Part shown: in pieces, positions 1-7,957 of the stretch
How positions within the stretch are numbered: the stretch's first letter is position 1
Layout: each line of letters opens with the position of its first letter
Assembly (NCBI GenBank): GCA_003367665.1
Contig: QKXI01000004.1
Location: forward strand, 248,001 to 312,000
Direction: 5' to 3'
DNA: 64,000 bases
Source: Leifsonia sp. ku-ls
GTDB taxonomy: Bacteria > Actinomycetota > Actinomycetes > Actinomycetales > Microbacteriaceae
Notes under the pieces: model-generated
What the model saw: only the letters and a program-made list of their open reading frames with translations
What the model was told of the DNA's origin: nothing
Database searches by the model: none
Made by a program: the position numbers and the translations under genes

Positions 1-110
1 TGCAGGATGCCGCTGGTGAGCTCCACGAGCGCGAGCCAGCCGATGAGCCCCGCCATGGCGCCGATGGCGACCGTGGCCCGGCGCTGGGCCGACGTCCTCT
101 CCGATGTCAT
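1..110 (-). CDS. MFS-type transporter, N-terminal fragment (partial)
   Basis: This is the first 36 or so codons of a gene running off the left edge of the window on the minus strand. The visible protein starts MTSERTSAQRR and then becomes hydrophobic, with a segment ending LVELTSGILQ. That pattern (short basic N-terminus, first membrane helix, then GW-x-ALVELTSGILQ) is what I expect at the start of an actinobacterial major facilitator permease, but only one helix is visible, so the family is an inference. It is divergent from the phosphoribosyltransferase gene, and the 42-bp gap must hold both start regions. Confidence 0.5.
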   Translation of the reverse strand, partial: MTSERTSAQRRATVAIGAMAGLIGWLALVELTSGIL

Positions 111-152
111 GCGCGGATGCTAACACCGGCGCGCCCCCGGTACGGTAGAACA

Positions 153-674
153 ATGGCCAGCGAACTCGACGATTCCGGTGCAGACGTCCTCCAGGAGACG
201 GAACGGGAGGTCCTCGGCTGGCTGGAGTTCGGCGAGGCGTCCCGTCATCTCGCCGGCGAGGTCGTCGAGTCGGGGTTCGAGCCCGACATGGTCGTCGCCA
301 TCGCGCGCGGCGGCCTGCTGCTGGCCGGCGCCATCTCCTACGCGCTCGGGATCAAGGCGTGCGGCGCCCTCAACGTCGAGTTCTACACCGGGGTGGACAC
401 GCGGCTGCCGGAGCCGGTGGTGCTCCCGCCGATGCTCGACTCCGCGGCCCTGAACGCCAAGCGGGTGCTGCTCGTCGACGACGTCTCCGACTCCGGCCGC
501 ACCCTCGCGATGGTCGTCGACCTGATCGCCGCCTCCGGCGCCGACGTGCGCACGGTGTGCCTCTACTCCAAGCCGCGGACGGTGCTCGAGCCCGACTTCG
601 TCTGGCGCCGCACCGACCGCTGGATCACCTTCCCGTGGTCGGCCCTCCCGCCGGTGACGGCCGCCACCCACTGA
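153..674 (+). CDS. Phosphoribosyltransferase domain protein
   Basis: Cytosolic 173-residue type I phosphoribosyltransferase. The PRPP-binding signature [14 protein letters not shown] lies near residues 105-118, and an upstream ARGGLLLAG loop supplies the pyrophosphate contact. The family moves the phosphoribosyl group of PRPP to or from a base such as xanthine, guanine or hypoxanthine. The base specificity cannot be read from this sequence. The start at 153 is preferred over the upstream in-frame ATG at 117, because a TACGGT -10 box (141-146) ends exactly 6 nt before it, which suggests a leaderless mRNA. The stop is followed 5 nt later by the ung start codon, so the two genes are probably co-transcribed. 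Confidence 0.85.
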   Translation: MASELDDSGADVLQETEREVLGWLEFGEASRHLAGEVVESGFEPDMVVAIARGGLLLAGAISYALGIKACGALNVEFYTGVDTRLPEPVVLPPMLDSAALNAKRVLLVDDVSDSGRTLAMVVDLIAASGADVRTVCLYSKPRTVLEPDFVWRRTDRWITFPWSALPPVTAATH

Positions 675-679
675 CCCCC

Positions 680-1372
680 GTGCCGAAGACGCTCGCCGAG
701 CTCGCCGCCGACGGCTCGATGGACGCCGGCTGGGCGGAGGCGCTCGCCCCGGTCGCGGACCGCATCGCGACGATGGGCGACTTCCTCCGGGCCGAGGTCG
801 CGGCCGGGCGGCCGTACCTCCCCGCCGGCGACGCCGTCCTCCGTGCCTTCCGCGCGCCGCTCGCCGACGTGCGCGTGCTGATCGTCGGCCAGGATCCGTA
901 CCCGACGCCCGGCCACCCCATCGGCCTGTCGTTCGCGGTGGAGCGGCACGTCCGTCCCCTGCCGAAGAGCCTGCAGAACATCTATCGGGAGCTCCGTGAC
1001 GACCTCGGCCTGACGCCACCGCCGCACGGCGACCTGAGCGCCTGGGCCGACAACGGGGTCATGCTGCTGAACCGCGTCCTCACCGTCCGCCCCGGCGAGC
1101 CGGCCTCGCACCGCGGCAAGGGCTGGGAGGCGGTGACCGAGCACGCCATCCGCTCGCTCGTCGCCCGAGGCCGGCCGTTCGTGTCGATCCTGTGGGGGAG
1201 GGACGCCGCCACGCTGAAGCCGCTGCTCGACGGCAACCCGGTGATCGAGTCGCCGCACCCGAGCCCGCTCTCGGCGTCGCGCGGGTTCTTCGGCTCCAAG
1301 CCGTTCTCGCGCGCGAACGCGCTGCTCGAACGGGCGGGGGAGAAGCCGGTCGACTGGACGCTGCATCCGTAA
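680..1372 (+). CDS. ung: Uracil-DNA glycosylase (family 1)
   Basis: Base-excision repair enzyme of 230 residues that removes uracil from DNA. It carries the family 1 water-activating motif GQDPYP (about residue 72), a central ...[16 protein letters not shown]... region, and the DNA-intercalation loop [13 protein letters not shown] (about residues 191-203). The GTG at 680 gives the conserved N-terminal length. There is no good Shine-Dalgarno sequence in the 5-nt gap after the phosphoribosyltransferase stop, so translation probably depends on re-initiation. A conserved housekeeping gene, with nothing unusual seen. Confidence 0.95.
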   Translation: MPKTLAELAADGSMDAGWAEALAPVADRIATMGDFLRAEVAAGRPYLPAGDAVLRAFRAPLADVRVLIVGQDPYPTPGHPIGLSFAVERHVRPLPKSLQNIYRELRDDLGLTPPPHGDLSAWADNGVMLLNRVLTVRPGEPASHRGKGWEAVTEHAIRSLVARGRPFVSILWGRDAATLKPLLDGNPVIESPHPSPLSASRGFFGSKPFSRANALLERAGEKPVDWTLHP

Positions 1373-1407
1373 TACGCCCGCAACGCGCGCGACGTACGCT
1401 TGATGGC

Positions 1408-1986
1408 GTGTTGGAAGAGGAATACCAGGAGCGCCGCGTCCTGCCGCGTCACCTGCGCAAGCCGGAGGCCCCGGAGGCGCCGTTCGAGTACGCGATCCGC
1501 GACGCCCGCCCGGAGGACCTCCCGCACGTCCGCGAGATCTACAACCACTACGTCGCCAACAGCACCGTCACGTTCGACGAGGACGCGATGACGCTGCGCG
1601 AGTGGAAGAGCAAGTACGCCTACCTGACGAAGCTCGGGATGCCGTTCCTCGTCGCCGAGTCGCCGACCGGCCAGATCCTCGGCTATGCGCTGGTGCAGCC
1701 GTGGAAGCAGAAGCGCGCCTACCGGTTCACGGTCGAGAACTCGATCTACCTGGGCGCCGCGTCCACCGGCAAGGGCCTGGGGCCGGTGCTCATGCAGGCT
1801 CTCATCGACAAGTCGAAGGAGGCCGGCCTCAAGGAGATGATCGCCGTCATCGCCGACAAGGGGGCCGAGGCGTCGATCAGGATGCACGAGAACTTCGGCT
1901 TCACCGAGATCGGCCGGATGGGCCGGGTGGGCTACAAGTTCGACCGCTGGCTCGGCACGGTGCTGATGCAGAAGTCGCTGAAATAA
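1408..1986 (+). CDS. GNAT family N-acetyltransferase (phosphinothricin-acetyltransferase-like)
   Basis: Predicted 192-residue acetyl-CoA-dependent N-acetyltransferase. The core reads IRDARPEDLPHVREIYNHYV, followed by ...STVTFDED..., as in the Pat/MddA-like GNAT group that acetylates amino groups of phosphinothricin or methionine analogues. A C-terminal ASIRMHENFGF and GRMGRVGYKFDRW block is the usual acceptor-side and dimer region. About 35 extra residues precede the domain (VLEEEYQERRVLPRHLRK). The GTG at 1408 is chosen because the box TACGCT (1395-1400) ends 7 nt upstream, so the transcript is probably leaderless. The substrate is not determined. Confidence 0.85.
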   Translation: MLEEEYQERRVLPRHLRKPEAPEAPFEYAIRDARPEDLPHVREIYNHYVANSTVTFDEDAMTLREWKSKYAYLTKLGMPFLVAESPTGQILGYALVQPWKQKRAYRFTVENSIYLGAASTGKGLGPVLMQALIDKSKEAGLKEMIAVIADKGAEASIRMHENFGFTEIGRMGRVGYKFDRWLGTVLMQKSLK

Positions 1987-2076
1987 CGTTTCGGCGACGC
2001 GGGCGGACCAGGCTCACCGGATGCGCTAGCGTGCACTCGGGCGCACCGACCGGTGCAGATGCCGAGGGGGGAATAC

Positions 2077-3120
2077 ATGTCTGGTCGTGTCATCCGGGGT
2101 CTCGTGTGCGGCACCGCAGCGATGCTCGTGCTCGCGGGCTGTGCCGCCGCTCCGGCCGGGGCTCCCACCACCAGGGGCACCAGCCGCCCTATTTCCTCTC
2201 CCGCCCCGACGTCTCAGGCGCTGCGCGTTCCGACGACCTGCGACGACGTCATGCCGGCTTCGGTGCTCGCGCAGATCGGGTCGGGCCTGACGCCCGAGGC
2301 GGATCTCCACACGGCGTACGCCACCTCGTGGGCCAACACGCGCGTGGGCGCTCTAGAATGCCGCTGGTCGAACGGGGCGGACGGGGACGACCGGCTCCAG
2401 ATCTGGGTCACGGTGGGCCCGGAGGTGACGCGTCAGGGCTTCGAGGGGTTCCTGAACGGTGAACAGGGCGGCGGCACGCCGGCTCCCGCCGTCGGGCCCG
2501 ATGTGTACACCCTGGAGATGCAGGGTCGCCCGGGCGGCTTCCTCTTCCTGACTCCGCACTACGGGGTGTCCGGCTACGTCTTCGCGGGAGCCGGCGTGAC
2601 GCCGCCCGCCGACGCCGCCAGCCTCGCCCTGCAGCAGGTCTACGGCGTGGTCTCGGGCCTTCCGGCACCGAGCACGTTGTGGGTGCCCAGCCCCAACCTC
2701 ACGGGCGCGGCCGACTGCGCCTCCCTGGCGACCGAAAGCCAGCTGGACACGCGGGGCGGGCTGCCGCAGGCGAGCGAGCTGAAGAGCGACGCCGGCGAGT
2801 ACTCGACGTCGCTCTTCGACCTCGATCGCCAGGTGGGCGGATACTGGTGCACCTGGGGCTCGGAGGATCAGACGGTCACCGGCACGATCAGCGTGTCGGT
2901 GCTGCCCGGTGGCGCCGAGTACGCGGCGATGGCCCGGCCGGCCGGATCCACGGACGTCGCCGGCCTCGGGGAGTCGGCCTACCTCACGCCGCGCGGCGCG
3001 CTCAACGTGGTCGCCGCCAACGGCTGGGTGCAGGTGTACGGCAGCGGCGACCGCCCGAACGCCGACGAGCTAAAGGCTCTGGCGAAGCAGGTGCTCGTCA
3101 ACGTGGGCTACACCGGCTGA
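2077..3120 (+). CDS. Lipoprotein with two related cysteine-paired halves
   Basis: Secreted lipoprotein of 347 residues. The signal peptide ends in a lipobox, VLAGC, so Cys is lipidated near residue 25, followed by an Ala/Pro/Thr/Ser linker. The mature part appears duplicated: a first half with TCDDVMP...LECRWSN and a second with DCASLAT...YWCTWGS, each holding two cysteines roughly 45-55 residues apart that could form one disulfide. This resembles the DUF3558-like surface lipoproteins of actinobacteria, but I cannot assign a function. The start at 2077 follows a GAGGGGGGAA ribosome-binding site. A gene-internal upstream ATG (2059) would disrupt the signal peptide. Confidence 0.8.
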   Translation: MSGRVIRGLVCGTAAMLVLAGCAAAPAGAPTTRGTSRPISSPAPTSQALRVPTTCDDVMPASVLAQIGSGLTPEADLHTAYATSWANTRVGALECRWSNGADGDDRLQIWVTVGPEVTRQGFEGFLNGEQGGGTPAPAVGPDVYTLEMQGRPGGFLFLTPHYGVSGYVFAGAGVTPPADAASLALQQVYGVVSGLPAPSTLWVPSPNLTGAADCASLATESQLDTRGGLPQASELKSDAGEYSTSLFDLDRQVGGYWCTWGSEDQTVTGTISVSVLPGGAEYAAMARPAGSTDVAGLGESAYLTPRGALNVVAANGWVQVYGSGDRPNADELKALAKQVLVNVGYTG

Positions 3121-3140
3121 CCGGCGCTAGGCTCACCCCC

Positions 3141-3689
3141 GTGAGCACCGTGACCCCCGAAACCGGACAGGTCGCCCCCGCCGTGCCCGCGACGCCGGCC
3201 AACCTGCCGCTGCGCAAGCGTCCCGTCGACATCTTCTTCATCGTGATGTTCTCGCTGTTCATCGTGACCTGCATCATCAGCGACGCCATCCCGACGCTGG
3301 GGATCCCGCAGACCGCGACGACGACCAACATCCTCGCCCAGTGGAACTACACGTACTCGTCGCAGTACGACCCGCTGTACATGCAGGAGCCGCTCTGGCT
3401 GCGGTTCATCACGGGCACGAGTGCGTTCGTCTACCTGCCGTTCTACGTGCTGCTCGTCATCTGCCTGGTGAAGGGGTTCAACTGGATCCAGCTGTTCGCC
3501 GTCATCTACGCGACCATGATCATCAGCCTGACCGCCATCCCGATCTTCGGCGTCGAGTTCTTCGGCCCGGTCGGGCAGCGCACGCCGAACCCGGTCGGGT
3601 TCCTGCTCTACAACGGGCCCTACGTGCTCGTACCCTTGCTCTTGCTGATCCGGATGCGCAAGCCGCTGCCGTTCACGAGGAGGTTCTGA
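3141..3689 (+). CDS. EXPERA/emopamil-binding-like integral membrane protein
   Basis: A 182-residue protein with about four predicted membrane segments (near residues 28-47, 87-108, 113-135 and 155-172). After the first helix there is an extracytoplasmic stretch with YDPLYMQEPLWLR, which matches the conserved aspartate-containing patch of EXPERA-domain proteins (TMEM97/EBP-like sterol isomerase fold). The function in bacteria is unknown. The GTG at 3141 lies 7 nt after the box TAGGCT (3128-3133), so it is probably leaderless and separate from the lipoprotein gene. The next gene starts 2 nt after the stop, suggesting a two-gene unit. Confidence 0.75.
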   Translation: MSTVTPETGQVAPAVPATPANLPLRKRPVDIFFIVMFSLFIVTCIISDAIPTLGIPQTATTTNILAQWNYTYSSQYDPLYMQEPLWLRFITGTSAFVYLPFYVLLVICLVKGFNWIQLFAVIYATMIISLTAIPIFGVEFFGPVGQRTPNPVGFLLYNGPYVLVPLLLLIRMRKPLPFTRRF

Positions 3690-3691
3690 CG

Positions 3692-3922
3692 ATGCCGCTG
3701 CTGGAAGACCTGACCGTCTACGAGGACGGCGACCGCTACGACGTGTACGACCACTCCTTTCCTGACGAGGATGCGGAGCTCGGCCGCGGCCGGCTGCTCG
3801 GCGAGGTGACGGTGACCGCCGAGGGCGAGTACGTCCCGGCGGGCGTCGGGGCCGTGTACCCGTTCGTGGCGCCCGCGCGCACGCTCGACGAGGCGCTGGA
3901 GGCGTTCGTCGGGTCCGCCTGA
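3692..3922 (+). CDS. Small acidic hypothetical protein
   Basis: A 76-residue acidic protein (MPLLEDLTVYEDGDRYDV...) with no membrane segment or cysteines. It starts 2 nt after the EXPERA-like gene, and a ribosome-binding site GAGGAGG overlaps the end of that gene, so the two are translated from one message. I do not recognise the family. The many Asp, Glu and Tyr residues and the regular codon use support a real gene. A partner role for the membrane protein is only an inference from the tight spacing. Confidence 0.65.
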   Translation: MPLLEDLTVYEDGDRYDVYDHSFPDEDAELGRGRLLGEVTVTAEGEYVPAGVGAVYPFVAPARTLDEALEAFVGSA

Positions 3923-4020
3923 GCGGTGCCGGCTCGATGAGCGATCGAACGTTCGAATCTCCTGCCGGACTGCCTGATGGCGGAGATTCGATTGTTCAGT
4001 CGTCGAATTTCCGACGATCG
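3923..4020. other. Short AT-richer gap between convergent genes
   Basis: This 98-bp stretch separates the small acidic gene and the SMR gene, which point at each other. It is clearly richer in A and T than its surroundings. It contains the 12-bp palindrome TCGAACGTTCGA (around 3946-3957) and a weak inverted repeat CGTCG-N6-CGACG near 4002-4017. The latter could be part of a bidirectional terminator, but no T run follows it. Confidence 0.4.
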
Positions 4021-4365
4021 TCACGCCGGGTGCCGCGCGCCCAGCTCGAGCAGCCCGACGCCGCCGATCACGAGCACGAGGCCGGCGATCTGCACCCAGG
4101 TGAGCGACTCCTTGAAGAACACCCAGGAGATGATCGCGATCGCCGCGACGCCCACCGCCGACCAGATCGCGTAGGCGACCCCGAGCGGGACGCCGCGCCC
4201 GAGCGCGAGGGAGAGGGCGAAGAACGACGCCAGGTAGCCCACGACGACGATCACGAAGGCCCACCACTTGGGGTTGTCGCCGGAGGTGAACTTGAGAAAG
4301 GTCGTGGCGACGACCTCGGTCGCGATGGCGACCGCGAGGAAGAGATAGCCCAGCACGGATGCCAC
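4021..4365 (-). CDS. Small multidrug resistance (SMR/EmrE-type) transporter
   Basis: A 114-residue, four-helix inner-membrane antiporter. The essential membrane-embedded glutamate of the SMR family is present in helix 1 (AIATEVVATTFLKF, about residue 17), and the helix 3-4 signatures YAIWSAVG and SWVFFKE match EmrE/QacE. These proteins act as dimers that exchange protons for cationic, hydrophobic drugs. It stands alone, with no adjacent SMR paralog, so a homodimer is expected. The start at 4365 gives the family length exactly. Real substrates are not known. Confidence 0.92.
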   Translation of the reverse strand: MASVLGYLFLAVAIATEVVATTFLKFTSGDNPKWWAFVIVVVGYLASFFALSLALGRGVPLGVAYAIWSAVGVAAIAIISWVFFKESLTWVQIAGLVLVIGGVGLLELGARHPA

Positions 4366-4517
4366 GCTAGCGAAAGACCCGACGTCCGCTCTGCTCCCGC
4401 TATGAGTTCACTGCACGTTCCGTTCCGCGTCGTCCGTGCGCCCTAGCCTGAGGGCGACGACATCGTCGGACGGAGCGGACCCCGCGCCGGCCGAGTGAGG
4501 CCGATGGCACGAAAACC

Positions 4518-4546
4518 GTGGCCGGGAGTGCGAGACTCCCGGCCAC
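4518..4546 (-). terminator. Rho-independent terminator of the GntR-ABC operon
   Basis: Perfect 12-bp GC-rich stem (GTGGCCGGGAGT with its complement) and a 5-nt loop, 37 bp after the stop of the minus-strand ABC permease gene. Read on the minus strand, the stem is followed by GGTTTTC, giving a short U tract. Confidence 0.8.
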
Positions 4547-4582
4547 GTCCATGTCCGGACCCCCTCCGGACACCTGTGCCGC

Positions 4583-5368
4583 TCAGCTGCGGGGCGTCGC
4601 CCGGCCGAGCACCGCGTACCCCGCGACGGCGGCGAGCACCGTTGGGAGCAGCAGCCACGCCGTCACCCCGATCGGGCCGTTGACCACGAACCACTCGCCG
4701 ACGGCGGGCCAGCTCTGCGTGTAGGTGATCAGGGCGATCGCGCCGACGAGCAGCAGGGCGAGGGTTGCGCCGGCGACCAGGATGCCGTTCATCCGCCAGC
4801 GCATGAACAGCGAGGCCGAGAACGCGCCGACCGCGAAGAAGAACAGCATCGCGGTGAACACCATGAACAGCCGGCCGGCGAAGGTCTCGTCGGCGAAGTA
4901 CACCGAGGTGAACAGGTGGCCGCCGAGCCACCAGCCGTTCGTCCACTCCTCGACGGCCGCCAGCACGGTGAACCCGATCGCGTACCCCGCCGACAGCAGC
5001 AGGAACGTCAGCCCGGAGCCGAGGGCGAAGTCGCGCCGGGTCACGCTGTAGCCCAGCGCGAACGGGAAGGTGGACGAGACGACCTGGATGGCGACGACCA
5101 TCATGTAGACGAAGATGTAGAACGCCGCACCCGTCCACTGGGTGCCGTCCATGGCGTCGGCGCGGTCGGCCGGGTTGGTGGCCGACCAGATGATCCACCA
5201 GATCAGCCAGTTCACCACGCCGATGAAGAACATGATCATGACGGGGAGCCAGATCACCGTCCACTTGTTGACGACGTTCAGCCGGACCACGCGCCAGATG
5301 CGCGCGGGGGCGCCCGGGGCGGCGGCCGGGGTGCGGCCGGGGAAGGCTGCGGGGTGTGCTGCGGTCAT
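4583..5368 (-). CDS. ABC transporter permease, six membrane segments
   Basis: Integral membrane subunit of 261 residues, with a Pro/Ala-rich cytoplasmic N-terminus and six predicted helices separated by short loops. It is the third gene of a minus-strand GntR-ATPase-permease operon and overlaps the ATPase gene by 4 nt. This arrangement is typical of the YtrA-type systems, which respond to cell-wall stress or antibiotics in Gram-positive bacteria. The sequence itself does not reveal the transported molecule. No extracellular binding protein is encoded nearby, so export or a protective role is more likely than uptake. Confidence 0.8.
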   Translation of the reverse strand: MTAAHPAAFPGRTPAAAPGAPARIWRVVRLNVVNKWTVIWLPVMIMFFIGVVNWLIWWIIWSATNPADRADAMDGTQWTGAAFYIFVYMMVVAIQVVSSTFPFALGYSVTRRDFALGSGLTFLLLSAGYAIGFTVLAAVEEWTNGWWLGGHLFTSVYFADETFAGRLFMVFTAMLFFFAVGAFSASLFMRWRMNGILVAGATLALLLVGAIALITYTQSWPAVGEWFVVNGPIGVTAWLLLPTVLAAVAGYAVLGRATPRS

Positions 5369-6297
5369 GCGCTCTGCTCGATTCCTGTCTCGTGGGCGTC
5401 CGGCGAGCGGACCCCGGTGGTGCGGACGATCAACTGCTGCAGGGACACCGGGGCGAGCTCGAGGCCCGCGGCGGCGGCCTCCGCGCGGTCGGCGGGACCG
5501 AGCCCGGCGACGGTGACGGAGGAGAGGCCGCCGAGGCCGTCGCGGTGCACGACCTCGCGGCCGCGGACGAACCCCTCGACGGCGGCGCGCGGGCCGACGA
5601 CCGTGGTGGCGGAGGTGCGCAGGGTCTCGGCGTCCTCGTCCATCAGGATGCGGCCCTGGTCGATGACGACGACGCGCTCCAGCAGGTTGGCGACCTCGTC
5701 GATCAGGTGTGTGGACAGCACGACCGTGCGCGGGTGCTCGGCGAAGTCCTCCAGCAGGCGGTCGTAGAACAGCTGCCGGGCGACCGCGTCCAGGCCGAGG
5801 TACGGCTCGTCGAAGAAGGTCAGCGGGGCTCGCGAGGCGAGGCCGACGATCACGCCGATGGCCGAGAGTTGCCCGCGGGAGAGCTTCTTGATGCGCCGTT
5901 TCAGCGGGAGGCGGAACTCGTCGACCAGCTGCTCGGCGAACTCGGCGTCCCAGTTCTCGAAGAACCAGGGCGCGCTGCGCAGCACGTGCTTCGGCTGGAA
6001 GTCCTCCGGATAGCGCTGGCTCTCCTTGATGAAGCAGATGCCCTGCAGCACCCGGGCGTTCTCGGTCGGCTTCTCGCCGAAGACGCGGATCTCGCCCGCC
6101 GTGGCGAAGTCCTGGCCGGTGATCAGCTGCATCAGGGTGGTCTTGCCCGCGCCGTTGCGGCCGAGGAGGCCGTGGATGCGCCCGGGCTCGATGCGGAGGC
6201 TCACGTCGTCGATCGCGGTGAAGCCTCCGAACCGCTTGGTCAGGCCCGTGACCTGCACCGCCGGGGCGATGGAGGCGGGGGCGGGGGCGGCGCTCAT
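5365..6297 (-). CDS. ABC transporter ATP-binding protein
   Basis: A 310-residue cytoplasmic ATPase. The Walker A is GRNGAGKTT (about residues 48-56). The signature region reads KKLSRGQLSAIGV rather than the canonical LSGGQ, and the Walker B is LTFFDEPYLGLDAVA, followed by the switch histidine in VVLSTHLIDEV. The SRGQ signature is a mild deviation seen in this ABC-2/YtrB-like branch. It should drive the adjacent six-helix permease. The gene overlaps both its upstream regulator (by 4 nt) and the downstream permease (by 4 nt), so all three are translationally coupled. Confidence 0.9.
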   Translation of the reverse strand: MSAAPAPASIAPAVQVTGLTKRFGGFTAIDDVSLRIEPGRIHGLLGRNGAGKTTLMQLITGQDFATAGEIRVFGEKPTENARVLQGICFIKESQRYPEDFQPKHVLRSAPWFFENWDAEFAEQLVDEFRLPLKRRIKKLSRGQLSAIGVIVGLASRAPLTFFDEPYLGLDAVARQLFYDRLLEDFAEHPRTVVLSTHLIDEVANLLERVVVIDQGRILMDEDAETLRTSATTVVGPRAAVEGFVRGREVVHRDGLGGLSSVTVAGLGPADRAEAAAAGLELAPVSLQQLIVRTTGVRSPDAHETGIEQSA

Positions 6298-6689
6298 GCG
6301 CTCAATCCTTTCGTCAGGGGTGTGGTCGGCTCGGGCGCTGCGGCCGTCGCGATCATCCGGGAGAGCTGGTCAGGGCCGATGCCGAGCTTCGCGGCCTCAG
6401 CCAGGAGGGGACGGACGTACTCGTCGCGGAACGCGTCGCGCCGTTTGGCGACGAGCCGTTCGCGCGCGCCGTCGGAGACGAACATGCCGATGCCTCGCTT
6501 CTTGTAGAGGATCCCCGCGTCCACGAGGAGGTTCACGCCTTTGCCCGCGGTCGCGGGGTTGATCCGGTAGAACGCGGCGAACTCGTTGGTCGACGGCACC
6601 TGCGTCTCGGCGGGGTAGACCCCGTCGATGATGTCGTCTTCGATCTGCTCGGCGATCTGCACGAAGATCGGCTTGCCTTCGTCGATCAT
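6294..6689 (-). CDS. GntR family regulator, YtrA subfamily
   Basis: A short 131-residue regulator with an N-terminal winged helix-turn-helix (about residues 5-75, containing YPAETQVPSTNEFAAFYRINPATAGKG) and only a small C-terminal helical dimerization tail. This is the hallmark of the YtrA subfamily. It is the first gene of the ABC operon and probably represses it until an inducing stress appears. A 24-bp palindrome sits 13 bp upstream of its start and overlaps the likely promoter, consistent with autoregulation. Confidence 0.9.
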   Translation of the reverse strand: MIDEGKPIFVQIAEQIEDDIIDGVYPAETQVPSTNEFAAFYRINPATAGKGVNLLVDAGILYKKRGIGMFVSDGARERLVAKRRDAFRDEYVRPLLAEAAKLGIGPDQLSRMIATAAAPEPTTPLTKGLSA

Positions 6690-6701
6690 CCGAAGTTCAC
6701 C

Positions 6702-6725
6702 GGTTCATTACTCATGTAACTAACC
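6702..6725. promoter_or_regulatory. Probable YtrA-type operator
   Basis: Palindrome of the form GGTT-N2-TTAC-N4-GTAA-N2-AACC immediately upstream of the gntR start. All 16 specified bases are symmetric. It overlaps a TAATGA-like -10 element on the minus strand. Confidence 0.75.
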
Positions 6726-6793
6726 AACCAGGTGAGAGCCGTTCGTGTCAAGCCCCGGCGTCATGTTCTGCCGCGCCGACTCGTCCGGAGGGT

Positions 6794-7948
6794 ATGGGGT
6801 GGCTGTTGGCTCTCGGGAGTGTCGTCGCTCTCGCCGTGCTCGTGGAGCGGGTCGCGGACCGCGTCGCCATCGCGGCGGCGCGGGCCGTCGTGGTGCCCGC
6901 GCGGCGACGGACGACGCGCATCCACCGCTGCGACTGCACGACGGTGACGCTCGACGCCGACCGCCGGACGACCCACGATGGGCGGTTCGGGCTGTGGTTC
7001 GGAGGCGACGGGCACGCGGTCGTCGGACAGGTGCGCTCCCTCGACCCGGTCGCGGGAACCGTCACGCGCGAGCTCCTGGCCGTGCGGGGTGAGCTCGCCG
7101 GCCACGACCGCGCCGCCTGGACCGGGCATGTGCACGCGGGACCGGAGGCGCTGTCGCGACGGCATCGGGAGGTCGAGGTGCCGGTGGCCGGCGGAGTCGC
7201 GCCCGCGTGGCGGATCGAGCCGGCGGGCCGGGCGCGCTCGGCGACCTGGGCGATCCACATCCACGGGCTCGGTTCGACCCGCGTCGGCGTGCTGGGGGGA
7301 GTGGCCGCCGCCGACGCGCTCGGCATGACCTCGCTCATCGTCTCGTACCGGGGGGACGGCGAGGGTCCGGATGCCGAGGGTGGACGGGTCTCCTCTCTGG
7401 GGCTGCGCGAATGGAGGGATGTGGATGCCGCGATCGGCCACGCGCGCGACCGCGGCGCCGAGCACGTCGTGCTGGTGGGCTGGTCGCTCGGCGGCGCGAT
7501 CGCCCTGCAGCTGACCGAGCACAGTGCGCACCGCGACCTCATCGACCGTCTCGTGCTCGTCGGTCCGGTCACGGACGCGCGCACGGCGATCCGGCAGGGC
7601 GCGCGCGATCGCCGGCTTCCCGGGTGGATCGCCGCCTCGGCGATCCGCGTCCTCTCCGACGACCGCAGCAGGCGCGTCGGGCTTCCCGAGCCGATCGACT
7701 TCGCGCGGTTGGACTGGACGCGGCCGGAACGGCTCACGGTGCCGGCCCTGGTGCTCCACTCGGCGGGCGACCGCCAGGTGCCGCTCTCGTCGTCTGTGCT
7801 GTTCGCGATGGCGAACCCGGCACTGGTGCGGCTGATCGAGCTGGAGCCGGCGGAGCACGGCTGGGAGTACAACCTCGACCCGCAGGGCTTCACCGACGCG
7901 ATCGTCGAGTTCCTCTCCGCCGCACGCGAGGACGACCGGCTCGGCTAG
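6794..7948 (+). CDS. Membrane-anchored alpha/beta hydrolase
   Basis: A 384-residue protein with one N-terminal membrane helix (about residues 2-20) followed by an alpha/beta-hydrolase domain. The nucleophile elbow is GWSLGG (about residues 229-234). An acid is likely in LHSAGDRQVP (about 332), and a histidine in EPAEHGWEYN (about 357) completes a Ser-Asp-His triad. An IHIHGLGSTR segment supplies the oxyanion-hole region. The substrate is unknown; esterase or peptidase activity is plausible. The start is uncertain: the ATG at 6794 has GGAGGG only 1 nt upstream. The stop codon TAG forms part of the -10 box of the amidase gene that follows. Confidence 0.8.
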   Translation: MGWLLALGSVVALAVLVERVADRVAIAAARAVVVPARRRTTRIHRCDCTTVTLDADRRTTHDGRFGLWFGGDGHAVVGQVRSLDPVAGTVTRELLAVRGELAGHDRAAWTGHVHAGPEALSRRHREVEVPVAGGVAPAWRIEPAGRARSATWAIHIHGLGSTRVGVLGGVAAADALGMTSLIVSYRGDGEGPDAEGGRVSSLGLREWRDVDAAIGHARDRGAEHVVLVGWSLGGAIALQLTEHSAHRDLIDRLVLVGPVTDARTAIRQGARDRRLPGWIAASAIRVLSDDRSRRVGLPEPIDFARLDWTRPERLTVPALVLHSAGDRQVPLSSSVLFAMANPALVRLIELEPAEHGWEYNLDPQGFTDAIVEFLSAAREDDRLG

Positions 7949-7957
7949 CCTGACGGC

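Noticed and set aside
3946-3957. LexA (SOS) box TCGAACGTTCGA
   Set aside because: The actinobacterial LexA site needs four bases between GAAC and GTTC. Here the half sites abut directly. The same holds for GAACGTTC near 29453, upstream of nadK-recN.
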